From Kalaharituber pfeilii (Eukaryota > Ascomycota > Pezizomycetes > Pezizales > Pezizaceae): 64,000 nucleotides of DNA. A program made the translations under genes and the position numbers. Location of the stretch: contig WHUZ01000005.1 in assembly GCA_015179045.1 (NCBI GenBank), positions 806,001-870,000 of the forward strand, written 5' to 3'. Below, piece after piece: positions 11,794 through 21,435 of this stretch; positions within the stretch are counted from its first letter, which is position 1, and each line of letters starts with the position of its first letter. The notes beneath the pieces are model-generated. The model worked only from the letters and a program-made list of their open reading frames with translations, searched no databases and was not told the DNA's origin.

Positions 11794-12981
11794 TTAAGAG
11801 CGTTGATAGCGACCGACAACTATGCAGTGGTCTCGTTCGAATGGTTCTATTCCATATGCGTTAGCGCTTTTAATTTTCAAAACAGAAGGCTAGAAGAATA
11901 TACCTAGAGTTACTTGCTCCAGGGGCTTTATCCTCTCCTCCCTCATCTTTTCCACTTCTCGCGCAAACACAGCCTCCGCAGGTGCTGTCGAGTCAATACA
12001 ATTAGCTTTGATAGAGATTACAACTCCTCCCTTGTCCTTAAGGAAGAGGTGGCAGTTTAACCCAACAATACGGGCTTGATCAGGTTGCGCAACATCAGCA
12101 AACACAGCGTCAACCATTCCAACCAGCATCCGATACTTCATGGGTAAACGTGCGTCCTCAATGATTGGAATCACGTTGGTACGCTTTTTAGCCATGTTAA
12201 TCAAATCTCTTCCAGAGCGGTGTGAGAACTCGACGGCATAAACAAGTCCAGTGGGTCCCACGACATCAGCAACATGGGATACGGAAGTTCCGCTAGCTGC
12301 TCCGAGATAAAGGACCTTCTTGCCTGGCTTGATAAAAATCTCTTCAAGACCTCCCAAGATACCGGCGGCCAGCTTCGACCTGAAAGGGTTCCAGACTCGG
12401 TACTCAGTTTTCGTCATTGTCATTCCATCAGCGCCCTCAACAGGGGTTTCCACCGCAATTCGCTTCTCGCCATAGACAGCTTCACCAGGTGTCAAATTTT
12501 TCGTGACCAGCATGTCTTCCTTGCCATGGGCGACGAAGACACCTCCATGTCGGTGAGGTTCAACAACAACTTTGTTGCCTCCTTTGGCCCCACCGTTGCC
12601 CTTAGCACCTCCACGCCCTCTAGCACCCCCACGACCTCCACGACCTCCACGACCTCCACGATCTCCACCACCCCTTCCACGACTGACAGTTGCACCGCCT
12701 AAAGGAGTTTAAGTCAGCAATTCTCAAAGAATGAATATTTAGAAGTAGCGTTCACAATTGAGAGGATTGGTGGAATAGCGTAGGGCAGTTGCCATGAAAA
12801 AGCACTGACCACAAGCAGGTCTAGTCACTGGAGAGTCTTGCTAACGGGCAATAAGAGAAGTGGCTGCATATTCTATCTCACCTCTTCCACCACCACCAAA
12901 GCCACCTCGACCTCTGGGAGCAGTACCACCCCTACCACCACCCCTTCCACCTCCTCGTCCTCCCCTAGGTGTGAATGCCAT
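11794..12981 (-). CDS. NOP1: fibrillarin, snoRNA 2'-O-methyltransferase
   Basis: Three exons on the minus strand: 12981-12882, 12698-11904 and 11846-11794, giving 315 residues, within the usual fibrillarin range (about 310-327). Residues 1-68 form a glycine/arginine-rich GAR domain that spans intron 1 ([14 protein letters not shown], later [17 protein letters not shown]). The methyltransferase fold follows, with the SAM-binding motif [17 protein letters not shown] and the conserved [14 protein letters not shown]. The last exon supplies the family ending [17 protein letters not shown]; without it the frame stops early at GIFF. Role: catalytic subunit of box C/D snoRNPs in the nucleolus, methylating rRNA ribose and acting in pre-rRNA processing. 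It is head to head with the RPL17 gene. Confidence 0.96.
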
Positions 12982-13461
12982 TTATAGTCCTAAGAAAAAG
13001 TGGTTGAAAAATTCGGCACCTGTATTCTGATTTCTCTCCTCAGTGTGGTCAATTGCCGTTGGCAAATGGCAAGAGATTGAACAGGTAGTTACGTGAAGGA
13101 GTTCAAGAAATCCGAAACTTTTTTTCTCTTCAAATGTGTTAATTTGCAGCCTATGCCTAGAAGAGCTTGGACAAAACTTTTGCTGTGACACGACATGCTT
13201 ACGTGAGTGACAGATAAGGTATGAATAAGTAGATAATCTCTTACTAAGCCTCGTTCACAGAGGCCAAGCAAAACTTTCCCGAAACAAATATTAAAAGGGC
13301 TAGCCCTTCGAGGTGACCGCACAATCTGAGCAAGCGCCAAGGCTGATTCACACACTTGCAATTTACACTTTGCCCGAATTTCATTGAGAAAATATCGACC
13401 ACAAACGACAGCACACGATACTATAATCAAACCGCTTCCCCCACGACGAAACTAGTTAACG
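12982..13461. promoter_or_regulatory. bidirectional promoter between NOP1 and RPL17
   Basis: 480 bp separate the two divergent start codons. The only striking feature is the perfect 12-bp palindrome AGGGCTAGCCCT at 13296-13307, 155 bp from the RPL17 ATG. Co-regulation of a rRNA-processing and a ribosomal-protein gene would make sense, but no known binding site was identified with certainty. Confidence 0.55.
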
Positions 13462-14546
13462 ATGGTAGGCCGCATTGCTTTTCTCCAGCCATGTTGCAGG
13501 GTCACAGGGGTGAAGAGGTAGAAATTCTGAGCATTTGGTGCTGAAAGCGTGCAAATATGAATTGATGTGATATTAATGAGGATTGAATGTGGCAGCGAAT
13601 TTATGGCCGGGGTCAAAAATATTTGGACATTGCTAATCTAGGGCCTATTGCCTAGGTCCGTTACTCTGCCACTGCGAACCCAGCCAATTCCGCGAAGGCC
13701 CGTGGTTCCTTCCTCCGGGTGTCTTTCAAAAACACTCGCGAGACTGCTCAAGCAATTAGCGGCATGAAACTTCCTCGTGCCCTCGCATTCTTGGAGAACG
13801 TCAAGGCTCACAAGGAGGCCGTCCCTATGAGGCGATATGCTGGTGGAACTGGACGATGTGCACAGGGTGGGTACAATTCTTATGTTAAGATGGATCCGAG
13901 TGGAAAGTTGGAGATTGAAAATGCAGGCGCCATGAAAAAAGTTAGGAAACGTTGAATGGAATAATGATCAAAGAGAGGAGCCAATGCTCATTAATGGGAT
14001 ATTGTTTTATCAATGGGCAGTAGCCAAATAGGCAATATTGCACAATCACCTCTGGAACCGACATGCCTTTTCACATCCGTTGCGCTCATCAATTTTGCAT
14101 GTACTAACAATTTATCCAAAACTCTACAGGAAAGCAGTTTGGAGTCACACGTGCGCGCTGGCCTGTCAAGTCGGCGACATTCCTGATTGACCTCTTGAAA
14201 AATGCCGAGGCGAACGCCGACCTGAAGGGACTTGATACTGCCAACCTATCTATTTCCCACATTCAAGTGAACCAAGCTCCTAAACAACGAAGGAGGACCT
14301 ACCGCGCTCATGGTAGAGTATGTCTCCTTGGGCGTGATAATTCATCCGCTTTGATTCCCGTTATTAACCTCGTTGTAGATTAACCCATACATGTCCAATC
14401 CTTGCCATGTGGAATTGATTCTTTCACAGGCCGATGAACAGGTCGCCAAAACTCCAGATGCACCAAACAAGATTGTTAGGCTGAACACTAGGCAACGGGC
14501 CAGGATTGCGGTTCGCGAGAGGAGGGCCATCACCGCCGCTGTGTAA
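13462..14546 (+). CDS. rpl17: 60S ribosomal protein L17 (uL22)
   Basis: Four exons: 13462-13464 (the ATG alone), 13656-13866, 14130-14317 and 14379-14546, encoding 189 residues. The splice after ATG gives the family start MVRYSA. Conserved blocks follow: [18 protein letters not shown], then after intron 2 [19 protein letters not shown] and [20 protein letters not shown], and after intron 3 the beta-strand region [16 protein letters not shown]. The tail is basic and alanine-rich. Intron 2 (263 bp) has a consensus branch point TACTAAC close to its end. Role: large-subunit protein lining the peptide exit tunnel. The ATG-only first exon places an intron directly after the start codon. Confidence 0.96.
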
Positions 14547-14618
14547 GCATTTTGGTGGTTTTTAAATTTTTCTTCCCCAGGTTTTTTTTTTTTTCTTGTT
14601 CTATTTACTTTGTGGTAA

Positions 14619-14624
14619 AATAAA
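14619..14624 (+). terminator. candidate polyadenylation signal of RPL17
   Basis: AATAAA 73 bp after the RPL17 stop codon, preceded by a T-rich tract, as is common in fungal 3' ends. Confidence 0.4.
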
Positions 14625-15475
14625 TGGGAGTATTGAGTTTTCTTGAGCCACAAAAATTAAAATGGTGTTATTTTTCTGAGCCCGATCACTTTCAACTCAA
14701 TAAAGTGAATGGGACATCTTGGGAGGGACACGCTGGGCGCACTGCATGGGGAACCAAGTGGAGATTTCCTGGAATTGCTTTGCTTTTATGCTTCCATAAG
14801 TATGTTTTGTTTCTTTGTCTCGTTTTTAGTTTCTTCCTGTTTGTACCTTTTTCTATCTTCCCTTCGGTTCAACATGCAAGGCAAATGTGGAGTATGAGGT
14901 TAGATGCAAAACTAAATTCGCGGACATTTCATACCACAACAAAGCTACCAACTGGTCAGTTGCCCCACCAATGTTTCTTATGATCCAGAGATGTTTATCA
15001 TACGTACATTCTGAGGCTACGAATCTTTCTCCTGTGGTGGGATCCACCGTAGCAGCAACGGCAAGGGCCGCTTGCAGTGACCCACGTCTTTTTGAGATGA
15101 GAAGTACCTGCAATGATCTGGCTCCATACTACTAGTAGTAGATTACCAGTTTTTCAGTGACATTTCGTTCGGGTCATCCACCCCATTGACTGCATCGGGG
15201 GCCAGATTCCACGTTCAGGTTCTGATACATACACGCACATGTGCATACCTCTTACACTCAGCCATGGATTCTTGTCTCGGCCTGGTACTTCTCTAGATCC
15301 GTGGTGTGAGGAGGGGGTTGGATAGGGAGCCCATGTGACAGCAGCACATGGACATGAGAAGTTCAGGCGAACGAAGCTGTGGCTCTCAAGTAGACCTCGT
15401 GATGACCCACCAGACTGCTAGTGTAGTTCGCGATATATATAGTGCTCTGCATAATGTACGGCTGGTATTGTATTA
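14625..15475. other. intergenic region before the 5.4-kb transposon
   Basis: No gene recognised. Two overlapping open frames at 14624-15135 have no family resemblance and biased composition. The region ends at the TA dinucleotide (15474-15475) flanking the next element. Confidence 0.5.
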
Positions 15476-16625
15476 CAGTCAGACCTTGCTATAATGAATA
15501 CATAAAATTCGGCCCTTTGTTTTCACTATAGCAAGGTTTTTCAGTATAGAAAATTGTGGCAAATTAGTCATATAGTCTTGGCAGCTGAGTTCGTGAGTCT
15601 TGCTGAGCTTCGCTAGTCTACTAATTAAGACTTACTAGTAATGGAAATAGCCACATTGGGTGCTTGCATATGTAATATCCAGTAATGCATTCTTATCCTC
15701 CAGCGGAAAATTTTTACTGAGAGTTCAGCCTCCTACTCTTTCGCTTTTTAGATACATTGGTACTTGACTGCTGTTTCTTAAGACGTAGTCCTCTCTCTTG
15801 GAGCTTGAGAGCTCATGCTGTCTTTTGTAGTGGATTGACAGCTTGTTGACCAGCTTATTTAAGGTGTAAATATTTGCATAACAAAAAGTTTTCTAGATTT
15901 ATTATTTTACTCACGCCCAAGTGCTTAGAGAAACTACCCCCTGCTTGCGGCGGAAATGTACCCTGGTAAAATTTGGTTTGAATTTCACATAAATCCTTAG
16001 GGGAAGGCACCCATTAAGAAATCAATTCGAATGGGACGGTGATGGCAGTGATGATTAGGAATGGAAATAGATATCTAAGGAGCAGTGATAGTGGGAGAAA
16101 ATATAAATCAAAAGTAAATCAATAGTATAGTGACATGTAAAAGGGCTTGCATGATACACTTGCCCTCATTGCCCAATCCCCAAGACTTTTCACGTGTCAC
16201 TGTAGATTGACATCCGTGATCAGAGCACTAACAGTCGAGATATCTACTAGCCATCGGCGACAATTGTACTCGAGTACTAGCAATATACCCGGAAGCAACA
16301 GACACTCACAACTTGGTTTAAACCAACCTAGCGACATAATTTGGCGGTTCAGCTAATGGGAGGCTCGAGAGCAGCCACCAGAACCCTCGAGACCACATGA
16401 TGGGCTCGCCACAGAAGAGAGGGCAAGCCACTAGTGGGCGCCACCAAGCCACAGCACAGTCCCTCTCTAGTTGGTTTCCCGTTTGGGTGATCCCTTTGTG
16501 GTAGTCATGGGCAGGCAGCGAAGGGATGCTCAGTATATAGAAGGGGAGAGGGAGACGGTGGTCCTCCCTCTCCAAGCCGCGTGAGTTGCGATATCCCCCC
16601 CATACCTTTGTTTTTCTACACATAT

Positions 16626-17630
16626 ATGCCTCGGTGCCTTATGACCAGTCGCAACTGCAGAACTCGCTCACAAACCTCTCGCTCACAAACACCAAACGCT
16701 ATATCGACATCCACCATGCACGCTGGGCCATCTGCTGGGCAAATGGGTTTGTTTGACAAACAAGTCCCAGAAACCCCACCAACAAACCAGAACGCAGCAC
16801 CCGCCGCAGCACCCTCGGCAGCACCCTCCGCGGCTATAGACGAGGATAGAATCGTACAACGGGTGCTACAGGGCCTCCTGGCTGCGCAGGCACAACGGGC
16901 AACCCCAGCAGGACCAATAATACCAGCCTCGGAGGTATCGCAGAATGAGGGTAATGACCCCCGCACCCTCCCCCTTCACACAGAATACCCAGCGGTAGAC
17001 CCGGCTATCTGGCGGGAGATACTGGAGGGCCGTTTCAAGGCGGAGAACCTCTTAAAGATCAATGCCTCCTTCTACCCCCTTACCGCGGCAAAGAAGCGGA
17101 AACAAGAAACCTTGACATTGGGACCATACGAAATCCCAACAACCACCCGCGATGTGGAGATCGAGGAATACCGCTCAATTCACACACTCATGCAGCCTTT
17201 CGAGGTATATTGCCAGGCCCTGGTCCAATTCGCCCCGCAGGGCGTCAAGCTCCGCCTGAGCGCAGCTCTAGCCTTCTATAGGCACCGCTTATACGACCTC
17301 TACCATCTGCACACATGGGAAAGCATCCGGGTTTTCCACGTGGCGTTTCACCAAAAAAGGATCCTCCTCGACGTCTATGACCCTCAAGGCTGGCGGGAAC
17401 AGGATCCCACACTGCAACATCTGTTAATGAGACGCCTACCACGAATGTCGACAGAGCACTTACCGGCAAGCGACACAAAACGCCAGAAATCATGGGGAGC
17501 ACCAGCAGCACCGTCACAGGGCCCAAGCCTCACCCCATGCTTCCGCTTCAATCAGGGCACATGCAGAAGCCCAAACTGCCGATACGCACACATCTGTATT
17601 TCGTGCGCCAAACCTCACCTAAATTGCTAA
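16626..17630 (+). CDS. Gag-like protein of the YR retrotransposon
   Basis: 334 codons from the ATG at 16626. The first 120 residues are low-complexity and Ala/Pro/Thr-rich. The central part (about 130-290) is helical and charged. The C-terminus holds a CCCH zinc knuckle, CFRFNQGTCRSPNCRYAH (C-x7-C-x4-C-x3-H), followed by further cysteines (CISCAKPHLNC). A CCCH or CCHC knuckle at the C-terminus of the protein preceding RT is expected of a nucleocapsid-like RNA-binding Gag. After the TAA at 17628-17630 the same frame stays meaningful until a second stop at 17700-17702 and then enters the pol N-terminus, so the stops may be mutations or readthrough points. Confidence 0.7.
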   Translation: MPRCLMTSRNCRTRSQTSRSQTPNAISTSTMHAGPSAGQMGLFDKQVPETPPTNQNAAPAAAPSAAPSAAIDEDRIVQRVLQGLLAAQAQRATPAGPIIPASEVSQNEGNDPRTLPLHTEYPAVDPAIWREILEGRFKAENLLKINASFYPLTAAKKRKQETLTLGPYEIPTTTRDVEIEEYRSIHTLMQPFEVYCQALVQFAPQGVKLRLSAALAFYRHRLYDLYHLHTWESIRVFHVAFHQKRILLDVYDPQGWREQDPTLQHLLMRRLPRMSTEHLPASDTKRQKSWGAPAAPSQGPSLTPCFRFNQGTCRSPNCRYAHICISCAKPHLNC

Positions 17631-17702
17631 CAAGGTGCTAATGCACTGGCTACGGGGGCAAATGTAACATTATTTGCAGATCGCATCCAAGCCTCGAGGT
17701 AG

Positions 17703-19570
17703 CAATTAGAGGGAGGATCACTAGGGGTAGTAATTGAATCAAATGATTATCCTAGCTCTGAATCCTCCGTATATTTTCCATATCACGTGACGTCCCGCAG
17801 TGACCATCCCGCAGAAATTGACCCAGGCCCGCTTCAGGCCGAAGGTTGGGCCCGCTGGCTAAAGAACCACCCAGACCGCTATTATGTTAATACACTTATA
17901 AGAATAATCCAATATGGGGCCAAGATAGGCTACACCGGGCCAGCCCAGCAGATCTTAAGCAAAAACCTCCCATCCGCAAACGACGCCCCACAAGTCCTTA
18001 CGAAAGACCTCCAAGAGCAAATTTCCCATGGACGGGTTGGCCAGGTCGCAGTACTACCAGAATATTTTATCTCCTCCCCCTAGGCCTTGTCCCAAAAGCT
18101 GATGGAGGCTGGCGGAGAATACACCACCTATCACACCCACATGGCAACTCAGTCAACGACCACATACCACCCTCGTGGGGCACCCTCGTATATGTCAAGT
18201 TTGACGAAGCACTTGCGGCAGTGGCAAAAAAAGGGAAGGGAGCCATTCTGGTAAAACGAGATTTAGCCAATGCATTCCGCCACATCCCAGTGTCCCCTGA
18301 AGACTGGTTGCTACTAGGCTTCTCCTGGGAAGGAATCTGGTGGTATGACAAGTACCTACCATTCGGCCTCCGGACCTCGCCCTTCATTTTTGATCTATTC
18401 GCAAAAGGGCTACGATGGATCCTGGAAAACGAGAAAGGCTGGGAGGACATACTTCAATACCTAGACGACTTCTTAAAGGTGCTAGATCCACATGCGGATG
18501 CAAGACAGTATGAGCAAGATTTCGCACAAATCTGCCGGGATCTCGGATTCGAAATCAAGGAGTCCAAAAGCCTACGGTCGACAGTAGCCGAATTCCTAGG
18601 AATTCTAATAGACACGAATGCCATGCAGGCACGCCTGCCATCAGATAAGCACGCAAAGGCACTCCTACTCCTGAGGCTCTACCTCAAACGCCGGTCACTA
18701 ACCCTACTCGAACTTCAATCATTAACGGGTTTCCTATCGTTCGCGGCAAAAGTGGTACCTATGGGCCGTACCTTCCTGAGACGCCTATATAATGCGCTTT
18801 CATCTTACTCCACACCTAATCGAAGGTGCCATATCACCGCCGACATGCGAGTAGATCTGCACTGGTGGCTAAATTTCCTCCCATCCTGGGACGGAGTGTC
18901 AATTATTCACGCCAATCGGCGAGAATTCGCTCTTTGGACTGACGCTTCAGGACGTAAAGGAATTGGGGGGTATTACCTACCAAAAGAGGGAGACTCAATG
19001 TATGACCTCACGACTATTCCACTGGAAAACGCCTTTTCCACGAGAGTGCCTCGCAGGCATCGGGACAAGCACATAAACTTCAAGGAGATGGCCGCAGTCC
19101 TCCACTCCCTCCGGCGTTGGGGAAAAACATGGCATGGTGCTCGCGTGCACATCCACAATGACAACACCGCAGTGGTAAATGGCCTCGCTAGGCGAACAAT
19201 GAAAGGGGCCGCAATGGGCCCCCTCCGGAAAATCACTCTTCTGAGTACAAAGGAGGATATTGAGTTGATTGTTCATTGGATACCCACAGGGGAAAACACA
19301 CTAGCAGATGCTTTATCCCGGTTCGAGTTCAAGAAAGTAGCTAACCTCGCACCACAGCTGTCCAGGTTACAGACGCCCAAGTCACATATGACCCACCAGA
19401 GTCATGGTACAACGACGTTCCAGACCTCCCGCGACGAGCAGCCAGATACCTCTGGTGGGGACTCTCAGCAACCACCAGCGAACATACCATACCGCGAGAC
19501 GGGAATATGCACTCTTTTGCGCCCTCTCCGGTGCCAACCCCTTCCCCGCAACTGCAGTGATGCTTTGTGA
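17703..19570 (+). pseudogene. Pol of the YR retrotransposon: reverse transcriptase and RNase H, with a frame break
   Basis: The first part, 17703-18080, reads LQAEGWARWLKNHPDR through EYFISSP, the conserved pre-RT region. It then meets TAG at 18081. The RT continues in the -1 frame directly after a run of five C with LGLVPKADGGWRRIHHLS. RT motifs: RDLANAFRHIP (A), LPFGLRTSPF (B), YLDDFL (C). RNase H motifs: WTDASGRKGIGGYY, NFKEMAAVLHSL, HNDNTAVVNGL and the final Asp in LADALSRFE. All catalytic acidic residues are present. The break needs either a -1 slip on CCC before UAG or is a one-base insertion. The last 167 nt overlap the recombinase frame. Confidence 0.75.
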
Positions 19571-20360
19571 GTGGGTCGCCTCTCTAGCAAGAAAAGTCAA
19601 AACAGAGACTATGAAGCTATACCTCACTGGACTGCGGTCCCTGCATGTGGACCTAGGCCACTCAGTCGAAGCCTTCCAGGACCTGAGGCTCCAAAGGATA
19701 TTAAGGGGTATCAAACGTTTTCATGGGGAAACCCCGGCACGTCGTGAGAGACTACCCATTACGAGGGACCTCCTCCTCCGGATAGTGGACCAGTTCGGCC
19801 AATCACTGGACGATATAGCATTACATGCTGCCTTTTGCTTAGCCTTCGCAGGGTTCTTACGGGTTGGAGAATTCACCTGGTCAACCTGGGAGCAGGACGC
19901 CCCACAATGGCACCTCACCCGCAGGTCCATCCAATTCGCGGAGTCACGGGTATACGTGACTCTGCCGGCAAGTAAGACTGACCCCTTCCGGCGCGGAATA
20001 ACCCTCACAATCGCAGCAGCTGGAGATGCGGCATGCCCGGTAACCTCCCTCCAACGGCTGTACCAGCTGGCACCACCAGCACCAGAAGCCCCACTCTTTT
20101 CTCGTCAAAACGGGCTTCCATTTACACGGGATCATGGGGTGAATACACTCCGCCGTATACTGGGTCAGCTAGGCATAGGTGGCCAGTACTCAGGCCACTC
20201 CTTCCGTAGAGGGGCTGCAACCTCAGCGCAGAGGGCAGGGCTATCGAAGGAAGAGATTCAGCTGCTAGGAAGATGGAAATCAGAGGCATACCAGCGGTAT
20301 ATCGAGGTCCATCCGGAGCACGTTTTCCAACTCGCACGGCGACTGCATCACCCTCAATAG
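19404..20360 (+). CDS. tyrosine recombinase of the retrotransposon
   Basis: 318 codons, start ATG at 19404, overlapping the end of the RNase H frame by 167 nt in another frame. The N-terminal half resembles the SAM-like core-binding domain of phage-type integrases (LSNHQRTYHTARREYALFCA). The catalytic domain keeps the full set: the first Arg in FLRVGEF (residue 153), H-x-x-R in HSFRRGAAT (265-268), and the nucleophilic Tyr in YQRYIEVHP (299), with an LLGRWKS box between them. YR retroelements use such an enzyme rather than a DDE integrase to insert a circular cDNA. The frame has no lesions, so this protein looks capable of activity. Confidence 0.88.
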   Translation: MVQRRSRPPATSSQIPLVGTLSNHQRTYHTARREYALFCALSGANPFPATAVMLCEWVASLARKVKTETMKLYLTGLRSLHVDLGHSVEAFQDLRLQRILRGIKRFHGETPARRERLPITRDLLLRIVDQFGQSLDDIALHAAFCLAFAGFLRVGEFTWSTWEQDAPQWHLTRRSIQFAESRVYVTLPASKTDPFRRGITLTIAAAGDAACPVTSLQRLYQLAPPAPEAPLFSRQNGLPFTRDHGVNTLRRILGQLGIGGQYSGHSFRRGAATSAQRAGLSKEEIQLLGRWKSEAYQRYIEVHPEHVFQLARRLHHPQ

Positions 20361-20418
20361 CTCCCTGCCACCGCACAGCACCTTTGGGGTCTGGTTTGGG
20401 GGGTCCTTCGGTTTGCCC

Positions 20419-20472
20419 TGCTTAGTCAGCGAAACGACTGACTAAGCATGGGCATTAGGGGTTACAAACCCC
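20419..20472. repeat. two hairpins just after the recombinase gene
   Basis: TGCTTAGTCAG (20419-20429) and CTGACTAAGCA (20438-20448) form a perfect 11-bp stem with the 8-nt loop CGAAACGA. Ten bases on, GGGGTT-aca-AACCCC (20458-20472) forms a second small stem. They lie 58 bp past the recombinase stop and could be a terminator, a recombinase recognition site or a retroelement end structure. Confidence 0.6.
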
Positions 20473-21013
20473 TTAAGCCGATTTCCGCAACCTAAAGAGC
20501 ATGGATAGGACGCCTCCTCATTTGTTTTCCTTGTCTTTTTTCTGTCATGTATTCCACATAGCAATTCATGTTTGTTCGAATCGAAGTAGCCGAGAACCAT
20601 TAGGTTGCTATTTTCTGGGCTGCTCAAGAATCACTGGTGCGCAGGAGGCAAGGCAGTAGCAAGGGGGTTTCTATGGATTTCATGAGCATCTTTTCATTAT
20701 AGCAAGAACAATTTGTATGTAGATAAAAATAACTTCCTCTAGATTTTTTTTCATTACACTATTTGGTGTGATTTCATTATAGCAAGGTCAAATTGTGTGG
20801 GGATGGAAATCCGAGAGCGTGGTGTGTTCATTATAGCAAGGTCTGACTGTACTTACGCAGTAGATCAGCAAGATATAGCGCCGTGGTGTTTCGGAATAAT
20901 TCATTTGCTTACTAAGTAATTGCAAGGTTACTACTTGTCACGTGACACAGTCTCAACACGCTGGTCTGTGGATGAAGCGCTCTAGTATAATATTCTCAAC
21001 TAGTATAATACTA

Positions 21014-21401
21014 GCGGTATTCAGATTAGAAAAATCTGGCCAGATTTTCCGGATTTTAGAATTTTATCAAGTCCGGAAAATCCGGTCATCTCCATACAAA
21101 ATTTTATCTGGTATGTTCATGTTATAAACCAGTTAAACCGGTTTATTTTCGCGTTTTTTTGCAGAAAAAATCCGGTCGGATTTTTGCGACAACTGCATAT
21201 ATATGATGCATTTTGCGGGCCTTGATGCAATATTCAGGACCTGGTGTGCATAAATTCCGGTGGATTTTTGAACCCAAAACCAGTTTCCGATTTGACAAAA
21301 AATCCGATTTTCACAAGAAGGGTACTCAGACTACAGACCGGATAAACTGGTTTGTCCGCCGGATTCCATTTTATATGAGGACAGTCTAATCTGAATACCG
21401 C
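21014..21401. mobile_element. family-D MITE, copy D1
   Basis: 388 bp, flanked by TA on both sides (21012-21013, 21402-21403), with inverted termini GCGGTATTCAGATTAGA. The interior is rich in ATCCGG/CCGGAT motifs and has no ORF. It appears identical base for base, in opposite orientation, to 27265-27652. The TA duplication suggests a Tc1/mariner-type transposase acting in trans. Confidence 0.9.
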
Positions 21402-21435
21402 TAACGTGACATGGTCTACCGCCTCCACGAAACAA

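Larger units (their letters stand above)
15476..20849 (+). mobile_element. 5.4-kb unit: tyrosine-recombinase retrotransposon inside pogo/Tigger-like inverted termini
   Basis: The left end begins CAGTCAGACCTTGCTATAAT at 15476 and the right end is its exact complement ending at 20849. The match runs 27 bp with one difference, and each end abuts a TA. CAG-initiated termini with TA duplication are typical of pogo/Tigger Tc1-mariner elements. Subterminal copies of TTCAYTATAGCAAG lie near 15524, 20690, 20772 and 20826. The interior carries no DDE transposase. Instead it encodes a gag-like protein, reverse transcriptase with RNase H, and a tyrosine recombinase in DIRS/Ngaro-like order. Two readings are possible: a YR retroelement inserted into a pogo-type MITE, or a mobilisable composite. 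The retroelement's own ends were not identified. About 1.1 kb of non-coding DNA precedes the gag frame. Confidence 0.75.

Noticed and set aside
13465..14129. possible box C/D snoRNA in RPL17 introns
   Set aside because: Neither intron shows a C box (RTGATGA) paired with a D box (CTGA) near a terminal stem.
16581..16625. longer start for the gag-like frame
   Set aside because: The open frame extends upstream of 16626 only from a non-ATG codon; the first ATG is at 16626.
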